DNA of 51,225 nt from positions 2,074,009 to 2,125,233 of the forward strand of contig CM030932.1 in assembly GCA_018136815.1 (NCBI GenBank). Direction: 5' to 3'. Source of the stretch: Isochrysis galbana. Lineage: Eukaryota; Haptophyta; Isochrysidales; Isochrysidaceae. The notes beneath the pieces were generated by a model, which was not told the DNA's origin, searched no databases, and was given only the letters and a program-made list of their open reading frames with translations. A program made the translations under genes and the position numbers. How positions within the stretch are numbered: the first letter of the stretch is position 1; every line of letters starts with the position of its first letter. This document shows, piece after piece, positions 1-9,250 of this stretch.

Positions 1-325
1 TGTCGTGCGAGAAGAGTGGTTGGTTTCCGGAGAGCGGGTCGACGATGGCGAGGCGTTCGTGGGCGACGGATGAGCATCGCGCGCCGTCGGGCGTCTTGAC
101 CACGTGGATTCCAGAGCCGTCAGGGCCGCGGTGGCGCACGAGGCGTTGTAGCGTAAGAGTCTGAAGCCTCAGGGCGTCTGGAGAGAGCTTCGAGTTGACG
201 ACGGCGAGGATGCCGCAGGCCTGTGGGTCTGCTGCGCGCGGGTTGGCGCGGGCGGGGGATGGGTGGATGGGTAGGTTGAGGCCCGAGGAGGAGGCGAGCA
301 GGGAGGCGGCGAGGGTGAGGCGCAT
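1..325 (-). CDS. Asparagine synthetase (glutamine-hydrolysing), N-terminal part
   Basis: The reading frame starts at the ATG at 325 and stays open for 108 codons to the window edge, so only the glutaminase end is present. Residues 37-40 read CGIL, followed by RHRGPDGSG (about 64-72) and AHERLAIVDPLSGNQPLF (about 88-105). These are hallmarks of the class II glutamine amidotransferase domain of AsnB-type enzymes, which make asparagine from aspartate, glutamine and ATP. In this family the nucleophile is the N-terminal Cys, normally residue 2 behind a removable Met. Here it is Cys37, behind a 36-residue leader with a hydrophobic start (MRLTLAASLL) and a Pro/Arg/Ala-rich stretch, which resembles a signal or bipartite targeting peptide. 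Upstream on the coding strand lie C-rich low-complexity tracts. Family assignment is firm. The start is less so: an intron acceptor (cccacag) lies just before the Cys codon, so a different first exon is possible. Confidence 0.85.
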   Translation of the reverse strand, partial: MRLTLAASLLASSSGLNLPIHPSPARANPRAADPQACGILAVVNSKLSPDALRLQTLTLQRLVRHRGPDGSGIHVVKTPDGARCSSVAHERLAIVDPLSGNQPLFSHD

Positions 326-1906
326 GGCGGTGGCGTGCGGCGGCGGCCGGCGGGGGGGCGAGGGGAGGGGGGAGGGAGGCTGCGTGGGGGGGGGGGGGGG
401 GGGGGATTCTGGGAGAAGGAAGGGGGGGGCACGTGGGAATACGTGAAGAAATGCGGTTGGTAGGTGAAGAGTGGATGAGGATGAGGAGGGAGCAGAGTGG
501 GGAAGGCGAGGGGGGGGGGGGGGGTACATATGGGGCGGGGGCGGGGGGGAGAGGGGAGCGGGGGGGGGGGGGAAGGCGGGGGGGGGGGGGGGGGGCGGGG
601 GGGCGAGCTGAGACGGGCGGAAGGGGCGAGCGGACGTACAGAAGAAAGGCACTGTGATTATGAGAGAAACTCCAAGGGAGAGAGGCAGGCGAGAGAGCTG
701 ATGTTGTGCACAGGTAAGCCCATTGGAAAGAGAGTTGTCCGCGCTGATTTAGGGAAAGATCCACGATGAGACGACGGAGGGCCTGCCAGCGCCGCGACCT
801 GCTGTTGAGAGAAGAGAAGAGCCCGTGTAGATAAGAGAGCGTCTCGCGCTTGGCAACGAGAGCGTCTCACCTTCCTGAGCACAACCACGGTGGGCACTTT
901 GGAGAGATGAAAAATCAGGCGTGTCTACGTGAAGAGAACACCGTGGAACGTTTTGCAGTGCCTGCCGCCGTCGGGTTTGGACGGGGGTCGGACCCCCCCC
1001 CCCCTTCCCGTCGGAAAGGGACGGCGAGCTCGGCGGAGCTCGAGGATTCGGACGCGAAGTCTGGGCGTTCGGGATCTCCAAGCTACAAGAAGGAGGGCGG
1101 GGGGGGGATCCATCAGATAGATAGATAGATACTCGTCGCACCCCTCCTCTTATTTATAGACGGGGTTGCGCGGGGGGCGGGGGGGGCGGGGAGAAGCCCA
1201 GAGACCCCCAAGAGGGTGCGTCGCCCGGCCACGTGATGGGGAGGCGCGGCAACGTCGCCTCATCGAGGCGCTCTACACGAGGCCCCCGATCGGGATGCGC
1301 GGCGCGGGCGACGAGGCAAGATCTACTCTAAGAAGACTTCCGAGGGAAGGTTTGGGCTCGAGGCGCCGAGGCGCCGTCGCGCAACGGCGGGAGGAAAGCA
1401 CCAAGGATAGGAGTCGCCAGCGTGTACGCCGTAGGCGCGCGCCTCGGACGTCTTCTCCCTCTCCCGGGATGCGCGGCGCCTCAAGTGTCACTTGTCACGA
1501 GGGGGCTGGATTCGCACATCTTGTAGCCTGTGAAACCTTAAAACAGCGTGGAGGCTGGTTTCCGTCTCTTAGTACAAAAAATCCAACGGGGAATATGCAG
1601 GTTTCCGTCTCTAACTCTAAAGGCTGCTAAAGGCTAAAGGCCAAATCATGATGGTTGTTGATGTTGAAGGTGCTGGTGTCGGAGTTCAATTTGAGGGGCG
1701 GGAGTGATAAGATGTCGTGGCATGCAAACCATGTTATCGCTTATCGCGAATACAAAGTACAAAGTAGAAGTAGTAAGCGAGCTGCGTATTGCACACAGCA
1801 CACAGCACACAGCCACAATTGTCGATTGTCAATTGTCGTGGCATCTGGCATCGGAGCACGCCACCGTCACCCTCACCCTAAGATCTAAGATTCCACTCAC
1901 GCACAG
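326..1906. other. Low-complexity intergenic stretch, no gene recognised
   Basis: From 326 to about 640 the plus strand is dominated by G runs of up to about 18 bases and G-rich patches, forming the 5' side of the minus-strand asparagine synthetase. A short GATA microsatellite lies near 1116-1130, and a CACACAG tandem near 1794-1813. Open frames here are compositionally biased and resemble no protein I know. Nothing else can be supported. Confidence 0.6.
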
Positions 1907-2771
1907 CAGTGATGGGACGTCAGGCTGATATCAGGTCCTGATACCATGATAACAGGTCCTCTGGACTGACGACCTGATATCAGGTATCAGGTAGGGGGCA
2001 AAAACAAAACTCATACCGACGGACAAAAACAAAACTCCGTACGCACGCACGAGAGGACGCAGCAGGCGCGCGGAGAGTCCCGGTCACGGCTCGCTCCCTC
2101 TCTCCTTCCTCCCGCTCCTCCCTCCCTTGCCTCCCTCCGTCCCTTGCCCGTTCCCTCCCTCCCTCCTTCACCTCCCTCACCCCCTCGTCGCCCGCGCCTG
2201 CCCCGCCTCTCTCGCATCCCTCGTCCCACTCACCACTCGTCTCACTGTCTCCCTAGCCGCCTGCTCACTCCCTCGCTCCCTCGCTTACTCCCTCATTGCC
2301 TTGATCACTCGCTCGCTCGCTCGCTCGCTCCTTCCCTCTCTTCTTCCCTCCCCTCCCTCCCCTCCCCTGCCCGCTCCTAGACCGCTCCCTCCCTCCCTCC
2401 CCAAGTCAAATGGCGCAGGAGTTGGCGATGCCGCACGGCGCCCTGGCCACGGCCACAGTCTGGGGAACGGTGGAGGCGGACGGACTCGAGGGCAATGCTT
2501 TCGAGTGGTCTGCCGTCGGGGAGATCCGGCCGCGCGAAAGTCGTGCGCGGTAATTGAGGCCATTTCTATGTACGTAAACTAGTACTCGTAAGTCGGCTGA
2601 TGTGCGGTTAGATTTTGATTGTTGTCATAAGTTAGAAGTGTTACATACTGACATTATAACGTACGTACTAGTACTAAGATTATACTACCTTATATCAGGC
2701 TGATATCAGGTCTGATATCAGGTATCAGGTTGGCGAAACCTGATGACCTGATACCTGACGTCCCATCACTG
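1907..2771. mobile_element. Non-autonomous hAT-type transposon carrying gene-like cargo
   Basis: The ends are perfect 18-bp inverted repeats (CAGTGATGGGACGTCAGG at 1907-1924, its reverse complement at 2754-2771). The element is flanked by a perfect 8-bp direct repeat, acgcacag, at 1899-1906 and 2772-2779. An 8-bp target duplication and CA...TG termini are typical of the hAT superfamily. Both subterminal regions hold repeated copies of the palindrome CTGATATCAGG and its derivative ATCAGGT, as expected for transposase-binding repeats. The 865-bp element encodes no transposase. Its centre (about 2090-2400) is strongly C/T-rich, like the 5' flanks of several genes in this window, and is followed by a short gene-like ORF at 2410-2553. 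The termini and duplication are read directly; the superfamily is inferred from them. Confidence 0.9.
2410..2553 (+). CDS. Short ORF (47 aa) inside the hAT-type element, possible captured exon
   Basis: A 47-residue frame opens with ATG at 2410, directly after a roughly 300-bp C/T-rich tract, and ends at TAA 2551-2553. It uses GC-rich codons (GCG, GAG, CTG, GCC, GTC) and a mixed composition unlike the biased frames around it; it begins MAQELAMPHGALATATVWG. No homologue is recognised. Its position after a promoter-like C/T tract inside a transposon fits a captured host 5' end, but it could be random. Whether it is expressed is unknown. Confidence 0.3.
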   Translation: MAQELAMPHGALATATVWGTVEADGLEGNAFEWSAVGEIRPRESRAR

Positions 2772-2779
2772 ACGCACAG

Positions 2780-3115
2780 AGTTGGTAATTAACGCTGAAC
2801 CCCACTCCGCAATCCTCTACTTAGACGAGCAATGACGGGCAAGTTTCAAGTTTTCCTCCTGCTTGTCCTTGTTCGTTCGTTGATTGTGATTGTGCGATTC
2901 CTCGTTGGCTGCATCGAGAGGAGAGAGGAGCCTCGGTCTTGCATCTTTTGGACTTCGGTCCCCAAAAGATGAGGAGACGGCGCCGAAAATAACAACAAGG
3001 GGAAACCTCAAACTCAAACCCCACAACTTGTCAAATTGGACCTTCTAACTTCTAAGTCGACGATGTCCCAGGCCACCAAAACAAAACTCACCCTAGCGCG
3101 CACAGCGGCGGCAGG
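2780..3115. other. Intergenic, nothing recognised
   Basis: Mixed-composition sequence between the hAT-type element and the glycosyltransferase gene. It would contain the promoter of the downstream plus-strand gene, but I see no clear TATA box or other signal. Confidence 0.4.
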
Positions 3116-4672
3116 ATGGAGCGTCCCGCCGGCCGTCGTCGCGTGCCGGGGTTGCTAAGCTGTGCGACGGTCTTCAACGCGGCAGGACCACCTTCTCACG
3201 CACAGACCTACTTTGCCAGCGCCTCGCTCACTGCGCTACGGCTAAGGGCGACCGCGAGTGCGCCGCCTGCCGCGTGCACCTCGATGTGCCTGCGGCTCTT
3301 CGTCGAGCACCAGGTTCACCGGCTGCTGCGCACGTGGTCTGGCGGCGTCAACGCCATCTGGGACTCGATCGAGAGGTGATTTGCTCGTGCTGCATCCGTG
3401 CGAGGGCGGGGCGGGGAAGGCGGCCATGCTTCTGTTCACCGTGACCTGCGACCCTTGCCGTCCAACCCTCGCCCTCCAGACCTCGCCCTCCAACCCTCGC
3501 CCTCCAACCCTCGCCCTCTAGATACCCGCCAGTGCCACCTGTCAGTGCGGCGCGGAGCATCAAGTCAGGCGGACACGTCAGTAGGGGCTACCAGGTAGGC
3601 TGACACGAGCAACGGCATTTGATGTTCGGTGCCTCTTTGTGGCGCTCACTGACCATCGCCTACCGCCTTGCGCCGGCTTCCCCCATCTGCAGGGAACCGA
3701 GCGTCTGTGGCTGCTGCGGATCGGTGCTCTACTCGCGTCGTCGGAAGACATCGTCATGTTTCTAGACTCCGACGCAATGCCCTGTCCAGGGTGGGATGGC
3801 ATCGTGGACTGGTTTGTGCACTCAGGGCTCGATGTGGCGAGCTCGACGCCTGTCGTGCCCTTCTCAGGCTCGTTCGGGCACTCCCGCACTCCTGCGCCGT
3901 ACGGCATCCGGGAAGAGATGCTCGCAGACTGGGGAAATTTTAGTGAGCGCAACCTCGGGTTCGGCCTACTGCGCCGCTCTCGCCCTGTGGTGCAGGAGCT
4001 CCTGGAACGCTTCCAAATGGAGTTCGTGCGCATTGCCAATGACACTTTGTTGCCCATGAACGCTGATCAGACAGCGTGGCGTGCCGCGCTGTGGTGGGGG
4101 CTGCGATCCGGCACTCGCAATGGCAACGTGACGGAGGCGATGATCAGTGGAACTAGAGTTTGCAAGAAGACTAAGCAGAGCTTGAAGGCACACACGCTCA
4201 GTTGGGGGAATGGCTCGTGCGGGACTTGCTCGTTCATCCACCACAAGGTGCGGGTGTATGCCGGGAGGCGCCCGCCTTGCCTGATATTGTACCTGTGTGA
4301 TGCCACATGCAGCCAATGCGTATCCGCTTCCTCTTCGCGGCCGCTCATTGCAGGCAGGGACGATGCACCATTCCATTTCCTACACCTGGTCTCGCCCACT
4401 GACGTGAGCCGCCTTGTATCATTCACCTTGCACAGGCGGCCGACACTGTGGTCCGGATCAGCCAATGGGCCAACCCTCGACCTCCAATGCGCGGATCAGG
4501 CGCCGATGCCGGCTCGAGAGGTTGCGTTGGCGCAGAGTGTGATGGGCTGGGTTTCTTTGCTTTTGAGAAGTGGGCCTCGAACGCCACATGGGTTGATGTG
4601 ATTGAGTCGCTCAATGAGTTGGCCAGCCGTCCACGTGTACTGTCAAGAGGCTTACCGCGTTGTATAAGATGA
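3116..4672 (+). CDS. Putative DXD-motif glycosyltransferase, three exons
   Basis: The core exon runs from an acceptor (ccatctgcag) at 3693 to a donor (AAG|gtgcgg) at 4247. It encodes SEDIVMFLDSDAMPCPGW, a DXD-type metal/nucleotide-sugar motif (DSD), then ERNLGFGLLRRSRPVVQELL and NADQTAWRAALWW, an arrangement common in GT-A-fold glycosyltransferases. The last exon, 4436-4672, joins in phase 0 across a 188-bp GT-AG intron and ends at TGA. The first exon, about 3116-3375, encodes QTYFASASLTALRLR and LRLFVEHQVHRLLRTW, plausible for the N-terminal strand region of the same fold, and has a gag|gtgatt donor. That donor does not match the phase of the second exon, so the first junction is unresolved. 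The product probably transfers a sugar in the secretory pathway; donor and acceptor are unknown. The two later exons are better supported than the first. Confidence 0.55.
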
Positions 4673-5237
4673 TTATCTGTCAAACACATACCGCCTGGAA
4701 CGTCAGCAACGCATCAATCTGAGACCTCGGCCGCTCGTAGGGGGAATATGAAAATAACCGTGAGAGGGAAATGCTAGGTGCTATTGTGGAGAAGTGGGGT
4801 GTGTTTGTTACCCCCTTCTCCTGTTGCCCGTCGTTACCCCTCCCCCACCTAGCCGTCTCTGTCAACTCATGCGGCGCTCCCTCGAGTTCTGTGCGATGAT
4901 GCACACTGCTCCGACCGGGAGAAGCTAGCAGCAGGGCGCGGCGTGTTGAGGGAGGGGGCGTGGCTGTCACATAGCACAGACAATCAACTCTCAAACACGG
5001 CTTTCCTCACGGTGACTCCAGTTACAACGATAACGTCTCAACAACAACTTTTTGGCCAAGCGGCATGCAACTCGGAAGGTGCTAACGCAGAACAGCGACT
5101 TTGTTGTCCCTGAAGGAGGTTGTGCCTATGAGGATCGCCCGATCCCGGGCTGCGCTGCGCGAGTAGCACAGTCGTCATTTGGATTGGCCAACTACCAACG
5201 CTAACCACGACCCACTAAAGCGCCTAGCGCCTAGCCG
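4673..5237. other. Intergenic, nothing recognised
   Basis: Downstream of the glycosyltransferase stop. No conserved frame, repeat or RNA gene is visible. Confidence 0.4.
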
Positions 5238-5475
5238 TCAGGCGCTATGGATAGTCCACATAGTAGCCATAGTGACACGGAGTGACCCCAAAGATGTGGA
5301 GCTCGTTAGTTTGATAGGGTCATGGAGCGCGCGCCGCTCCCCTCCTCACGAGCCACGGCCTGCGCAAGCCCCAGACGGCGCTACATACACCAGACACCAG
5401 CAATGCCCGCACCAACCACCACGTGCGCCACCATCCACCATCTTTGGGGTGCCACTCCGTGTCACTATGGCTAGT

Positions 5476-6668
5476 AAAAAAAAAACATCTGAAGTTTCCG
5501 GGCTACACACCTACTACATTGACGGGGTCCCCCTTCTCAGCCTACACCGCCCTTAAGTTCCCTTTCCCCACCTCTTCCCCTGCCCCCCTTCTTTCCTTTT
5601 TCTTCGGTTTCCGGGGTCCGGCCCTGGTGCGCTACCTAACTAAGGCCTGGTTCGGAGTGCGGGGGCCGGGCAGGCCTGTTGTGTACTCTCTCTTGGCGTG
5701 CGCGTCCGCTCATGCTCGCGTCTAATGCGCCGGTGGCGCCGGGTCCGCTGCGTCTCCGGTGTTTTTTATGGCCAATTCTTTTTTGGGCTTATTCTTCTAT
5801 GTTTCATTTCTCCTTGGGTTCCTCGACAGCGTGTGGTATCTTTAGCTTTGTGGCTAGCTTCACTAGCTCTTCGCTTGGTTTGAGCCCACCATTGTCGTTC
5901 ATACTGAAAACGGGCCTCAAGTCGCTTATGTCTATCCTTTTCTTGGGTTGCCTACCCAAGCCCGCTTGGGCGGTTCTTGCCGAGTCGGTCTCGTGTGCGA
6001 ATAGTAGAGCTTTGCTTAGCGTGGTAAAGCGCTCTATTGTTCTTATCAGTATTGATTCTACTGAGAATACAACTCCGTCGTAATGTATTCTATAGAAGTC
6101 TGTAATGATAAACCTCCATGCTACAAGGTATAGAGTGTATATCGCTTTCGGGGCGTCCCCTTTTGGGAATATGAATAGGTTGTCGACAATGGTTTCCTCT
6201 CTGCTCCTTTCCGCCTTGGGTGAGAACCGTGCAATTCCATTTATCGCGTCCAAGACACTTGTTATGCCCGGGCACTCGCCTAGGTGCGTCGAGGCTTCGT
6301 TCGCCTCTCCACATATGCGGCATGCGCTGTCCCTGCCGGGAAAACGGTTGTATGTGCCCACCCGTCTGTGCGCAATGTGTTTGAAGTGTAGATGCATATC
6401 CCGTGCCGTCACCATCGGGGAAGTGTAGAGCTTGGCTATGTGTGCCCATGTTTCTTCGGGTAGGTGGAGTTTCTCCTCCCATTTGCTCGGTCCGGCTAGC
6501 CGTTTGCTTTTGCGGCCCAATTGCTGGAGAGCTTTGGTTATGTGCTCGACTTCCGTTTCGTCTAGCGGCGTTTCTCCGTCTATGGTGTATTCATCTGCTA
6601 GCGGGTATTCGTTCGATTCTTTTGTTGGATTTGTATCCTCCTCCCCATTGTGCCGGGGGGGACGTGTC
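5476..6668 (-). mobile_element. 5'-truncated LINE-like non-LTR retrotransposon
   Basis: The insertion is bounded by a perfect 15-bp duplication, gtcactatggctagt, at 5461-5475 and 6669-6683, as expected for target-primed insertion. Its sense strand is minus. The 3' end, at 5476, is an oligo(T) run preceded by CTTCAGATG. Next comes a 3' untranslated region of about 330 bp that shares its last roughly 130 bp with the copies ending at 27949 and 40546. The only coding part retained is the C-terminal end of ORF2 (5804-6668), so the copy is 5'-truncated and cannot be autonomous. Confidence 0.85.
5804..6668 (-). pseudogene. Non-LTR retrotransposon ORF2, C-terminal region with zinc-finger-like motif
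   Basis: The frame is open from the 5' truncation point at 6668 to a stop at 5804. It contains HLHFKHIAHRRVGTYNRF, then CRICGE...THLGEC, a CCHC-type cysteine/histidine motif like those after the reverse transcriptase in LINE ORF2 proteins. The tail includes LYLVAWRFIITDFYRIHYDG. The same series of motifs (HFKHITHRRIGT; LYLIAWKYIIGDFHRV) occurs at 24680-25170, which confirms a family. The frame continues upstream past 6668 into flanking DNA, but that part is not element sequence. The reverse transcriptase and endonuclease domains are missing by truncation. No frame break is seen in the part retained. Confidence 0.75.
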
Positions 6669-6773
6669 GTCACTATGGCTAGTATGTGGACTATACATAG
6701 CGCTCCACATAGTAGCCATAGGGTCACGGAGTGACTCGGTCACTGCGCAGTCCGGTGCTGCGCATCGACACCT

Positions 6774-7003
6774 CGTTGTGCCGGAAGGGTTGTGTCGGCC
6801 GTGGTGTGCGCCACGCCAGGCCCCGCCTTGCCTCCTGTCCACACCCATGGCCCGCGCTCGACGTCCCCCGGTCCCTCCTCGTCCCTCTCGTTGTGCCGGA
6901 AGGGTTGTGTCGGCCGTGGTGTGCGCCACGCCAGGCCCCGCCCTGCCTCCTGTCCACACCCATGGCCCGCGCTCGACGTCCCCCGGTCCCTCCTCGTCCC
7001 TCC
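6774..7003. repeat. Two tandem 115-bp units
   Basis: Unit 1 (6774-6888) and unit 2 (6889-7003) are nearly identical, with a single T/C difference noted near the middle. They start cgttgtgccggaagggttgt and end ctcgtccctc. The near-identity implies a very recent duplication. No function is evident. Confidence 0.9.
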
Positions 7004-8192
7004 CCGCACTCGCCACCTTCGATCATGCATCGACTGGTAAAGATCCACAGCGCTCCATCCACACCACCACTGCTACCAAGACTGCCTCTCTCGCCTATGC
7101 ACAGATTTTCCCCGGACCCCTTGGGGTGTGGGCGCCACCGGCGTTAGAAATACCAAAAGCCTATCCCTGCCTTTCCCCCCAAGCATAGCCCATGGTAGGT
7201 CTGGAAACCGCGAAGAACAAGGAACAAGAGGGGGAAGCAGAAAGGAGAAAGGGGGGTGAGCGAGGGCTATTTTTTTTGATATTCTCGCCCCACGCCCGAC
7301 CCGCGGCTCTGGAACACATCCTAGTAGCCACGCCCTCTTTCCCGGCCCTCATTCCCTCACTATCACTATCCGCCTTGCGGCATCTCCCCTTGTGCTCTAC
7401 TAAGGGGCGGAGTGAGCGAGGGGTAAGGGCGATGGCAGGTGATTCCTGGGAGAGGGTAGGTCGCGATAACAGTAGTTGGTATCTTCAAAGTTTCTCATAT
7501 TTACTTTGGAGTGTGTTTGATATTTGTCAACTTGTAAAAAACGGATGCATAACGTGTAATAACGTGCCGCCCATCCACAACATGACAAATACGCGTAATA
7601 TACACGACGTACAGCGCAGCATCAAGTAATACTGAAGCAGATGCTTCGTTTGATATGATGCATGCGCATGCACGGAGTGGATGAGGGTAGACAGTGTAGA
7701 CAACACAACGCGCCAGAATCTGTACGCGAGAAGCAATCGATGTGCAGATCAGATCGATACTCGCAATGAGCGCTAGATGGGCACAAAGGCGAGGCAACGA
7801 CGCCTTGTAGCAGTTGTGGCTGCAGTGCTCCATCAAACTGTCGTTACTCACGCAAAGAGCACCGCACTGTTGGCGATGCCACAGAAAGGCGGCGCAAAAC
7901 AATGCAAATCAGCTTTCAAGCACACTCAGTAGTGGGGGAAGAAAATTGCAGAGCGCCCTAGACAGCTCGCCTAACAGCTTCGATTGGTTCATGATGTGTG
8001 GATAATGATGCACGGAAGACACAGAGAAGCGTAGATGGAACCCTTGACCGCCACTTCGAATGGTCGTAGTGTGCGGAGGTGGGCGCCACACGTCATTTGC
8101 AGGCGACACGCGACGGCTCCAAGGGCAGGGGCAGCTTTTGGACTTGGGGGGGAGACGAAATATTCAGTAGGCCAACACTGGCACTCTCGATG
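7004..8192. other. Intergenic, nothing recognised
   Basis: The sequence becomes less GC-rich towards 7500-8000. Open frames on both strands show no recognisable motif. The right part (about 7900-8192) is expected to include the 3' untranslated region of the minus-strand receiver-domain gene. Confidence 0.4.
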
Positions 8193-8837
8193 TCACAAAT
8201 CAGCGTCTCGCATCAGTAGTTGCTGCATCTGCTGCTGGAGACCTGCGCACGCGTCCAATGTAAGAGCCGTTTGACTCGTCATGGTTAGACCAGTTGAAGT
8301 CGTGCGTGGAATGTTGAAGACAGGCGGCTTGGCGCCAGACAGCTGCGCAAGGCGGGCGGCAACAATCTGCAAGCCCATTTGTGGAAGGTTAGCGTCACTT
8401 TTGTCAAAGACCAAGTCGATGTGTGGCAGCTTTGTGACGCGCTCGAGGTCTTCTGAGCTCGATCCGGAGAAGAGGACCACGGTGCCCACGAATCCCCGGT
8501 TGCGCAGTTGTAGCGCGAGGTCTTCGCCCAGTATTATGAGAGTGCCATCTTGCGCGTAGATTTCACGATCGAGCACGACGATGTCTGCCTGGCTCATCGC
8601 GGCCGGGGCCAACTGCAGGTTGCGAGTGCCGAGGGCGACGTCTTGGAAAAACTCTACTTCTCGTCGGCTCGCTCCCATGGTGCCCGACCGCCTCGTGTCG
8701 CAGTTCATGAAGCGTGTGAAGAGCATGTGCTGTACGTCCCTCGCCAGCTCCATGTCATCGAGGCCGAGGCAGACGAATGAGCTGCCCGCGTCAGTGGGCG
8801 CCGCCTCATCGCGGCGCGCTGACCAGCTGGCGCACAT
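8193..8837 (-). CDS. Stand-alone response-regulator receiver-domain protein
   Basis: A single-exon frame of 214 residues runs from ATG 8837 to the stop at 8193. It matches the receiver (CheY-like) fold in order: an acidic pair after strand 1 (FVCLGLDDMELAR, about 22-34), the phosphoacceptor Asp in ADIVVLDREIY, the Ser of strand 4 in VGTVVLFSGSSSEDL, and the conserved Lys of strand 5 in HIDLVFDKSD. All catalytic positions are thus present. Such a protein would take phosphate from a hybrid histidine kinase or phosphotransfer protein. No kinase or DNA-binding output domain is attached, so it may act as a phosphorelay intermediate or sink. The C-terminal 40 residues are Gln/Thr-rich. I chose ATG 8837 because the frame upstream is only C/T-tract translation. 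No kinase partner is in the window. Confidence 0.75.
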   Translation of the reverse strand: MCASWSARRDEAAPTDAGSSFVCLGLDDMELARDVQHMLFTRFMNCDTRRSGTMGASRREVEFFQDVALGTRNLQLAPAAMSQADIVVLDREIYAQDGTLIILGEDLALQLRNRGFVGTVVLFSGSSSEDLERVTKLPHIDLVFDKSDANLPQMGLQIVAARLAQLSGAKPPVFNIPRTTSTGLTMTSQTALTLDACAGLQQQMQQLLMRDADL

Positions 8838-9250
8838 TCTAGTGGCGAGAGAGCGAGCGAGACGGAGGGGGAGGGGGAGACGGAGGGGGAGAGGGAGAGA
8901 GTGCGCGAGCGGTGGTGTGTGGCAGATGAGAGAGAGAGAGAGAGAAGAGAGAGGAGAGAGGAGAGGGAGAGGGAGAGAAGAGAGAGAGAAGAGAGAGAGG
9001 GGGGGGGCAGCCCGGAGGAGGGGGTGGGGATTGGAAGGGAAGTGGAAGTTGTGTGAGGGGCAAAGCCCTTGGGTGAGAACCTGGACGGGGGGGGGGGGGG
9101 GGGGGGAGGGGGGGGAGGGCGGAGCTTTGGCGGGCGGGGGGGAGTTGAGTCGCAGCACCCTCCGGCTGGAGATCGGATCTCGACCCGCGCGCCGACCCAA
9201 ACTTCTATATGGGCCCGTGACTTCTCCATTGATCTGCCGCCATCTCGAGA
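8838..9250. promoter_or_regulatory. Homopurine/homopyrimidine tract upstream of the receiver-domain gene
   Basis: On the minus strand this is a nearly pure C/T tract with a C run of about 22 bases (G run at 9088-9109 on plus). It lies directly upstream of the start codon at 8837 and presumably holds the promoter or 5' untranslated region. Similar tracts precede other starts here. The regulatory role is inferred from position only. Confidence 0.4.

Larger units (their letters stand above)
5238..6735. repeat. Inverted-repeat element split by a retrotransposon
   Basis: An arm at about 5240-5284 (beginning CGCTATGGATAGTCCACATA and running through GCCATAGTGACACGGAGTGAC) recurs inverted at about 5446-5475 joined to 6684-6703. 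It recurs again in the forward sense at about 6704-6735. Removing the retrotransposon at 5476-6668 and one copy of its target duplication restores a continuous palindromic unit. This is therefore an older inverted-repeat element that served as insertion target. The transposon class is not clear. Confidence 0.6.

Noticed and set aside
3639-3692. Open frame upstream of the glycosyltransferase core exon taken as coding
   Set aside because: A good acceptor at 3692 places this part in an intron; the residues before it do not fit the fold.
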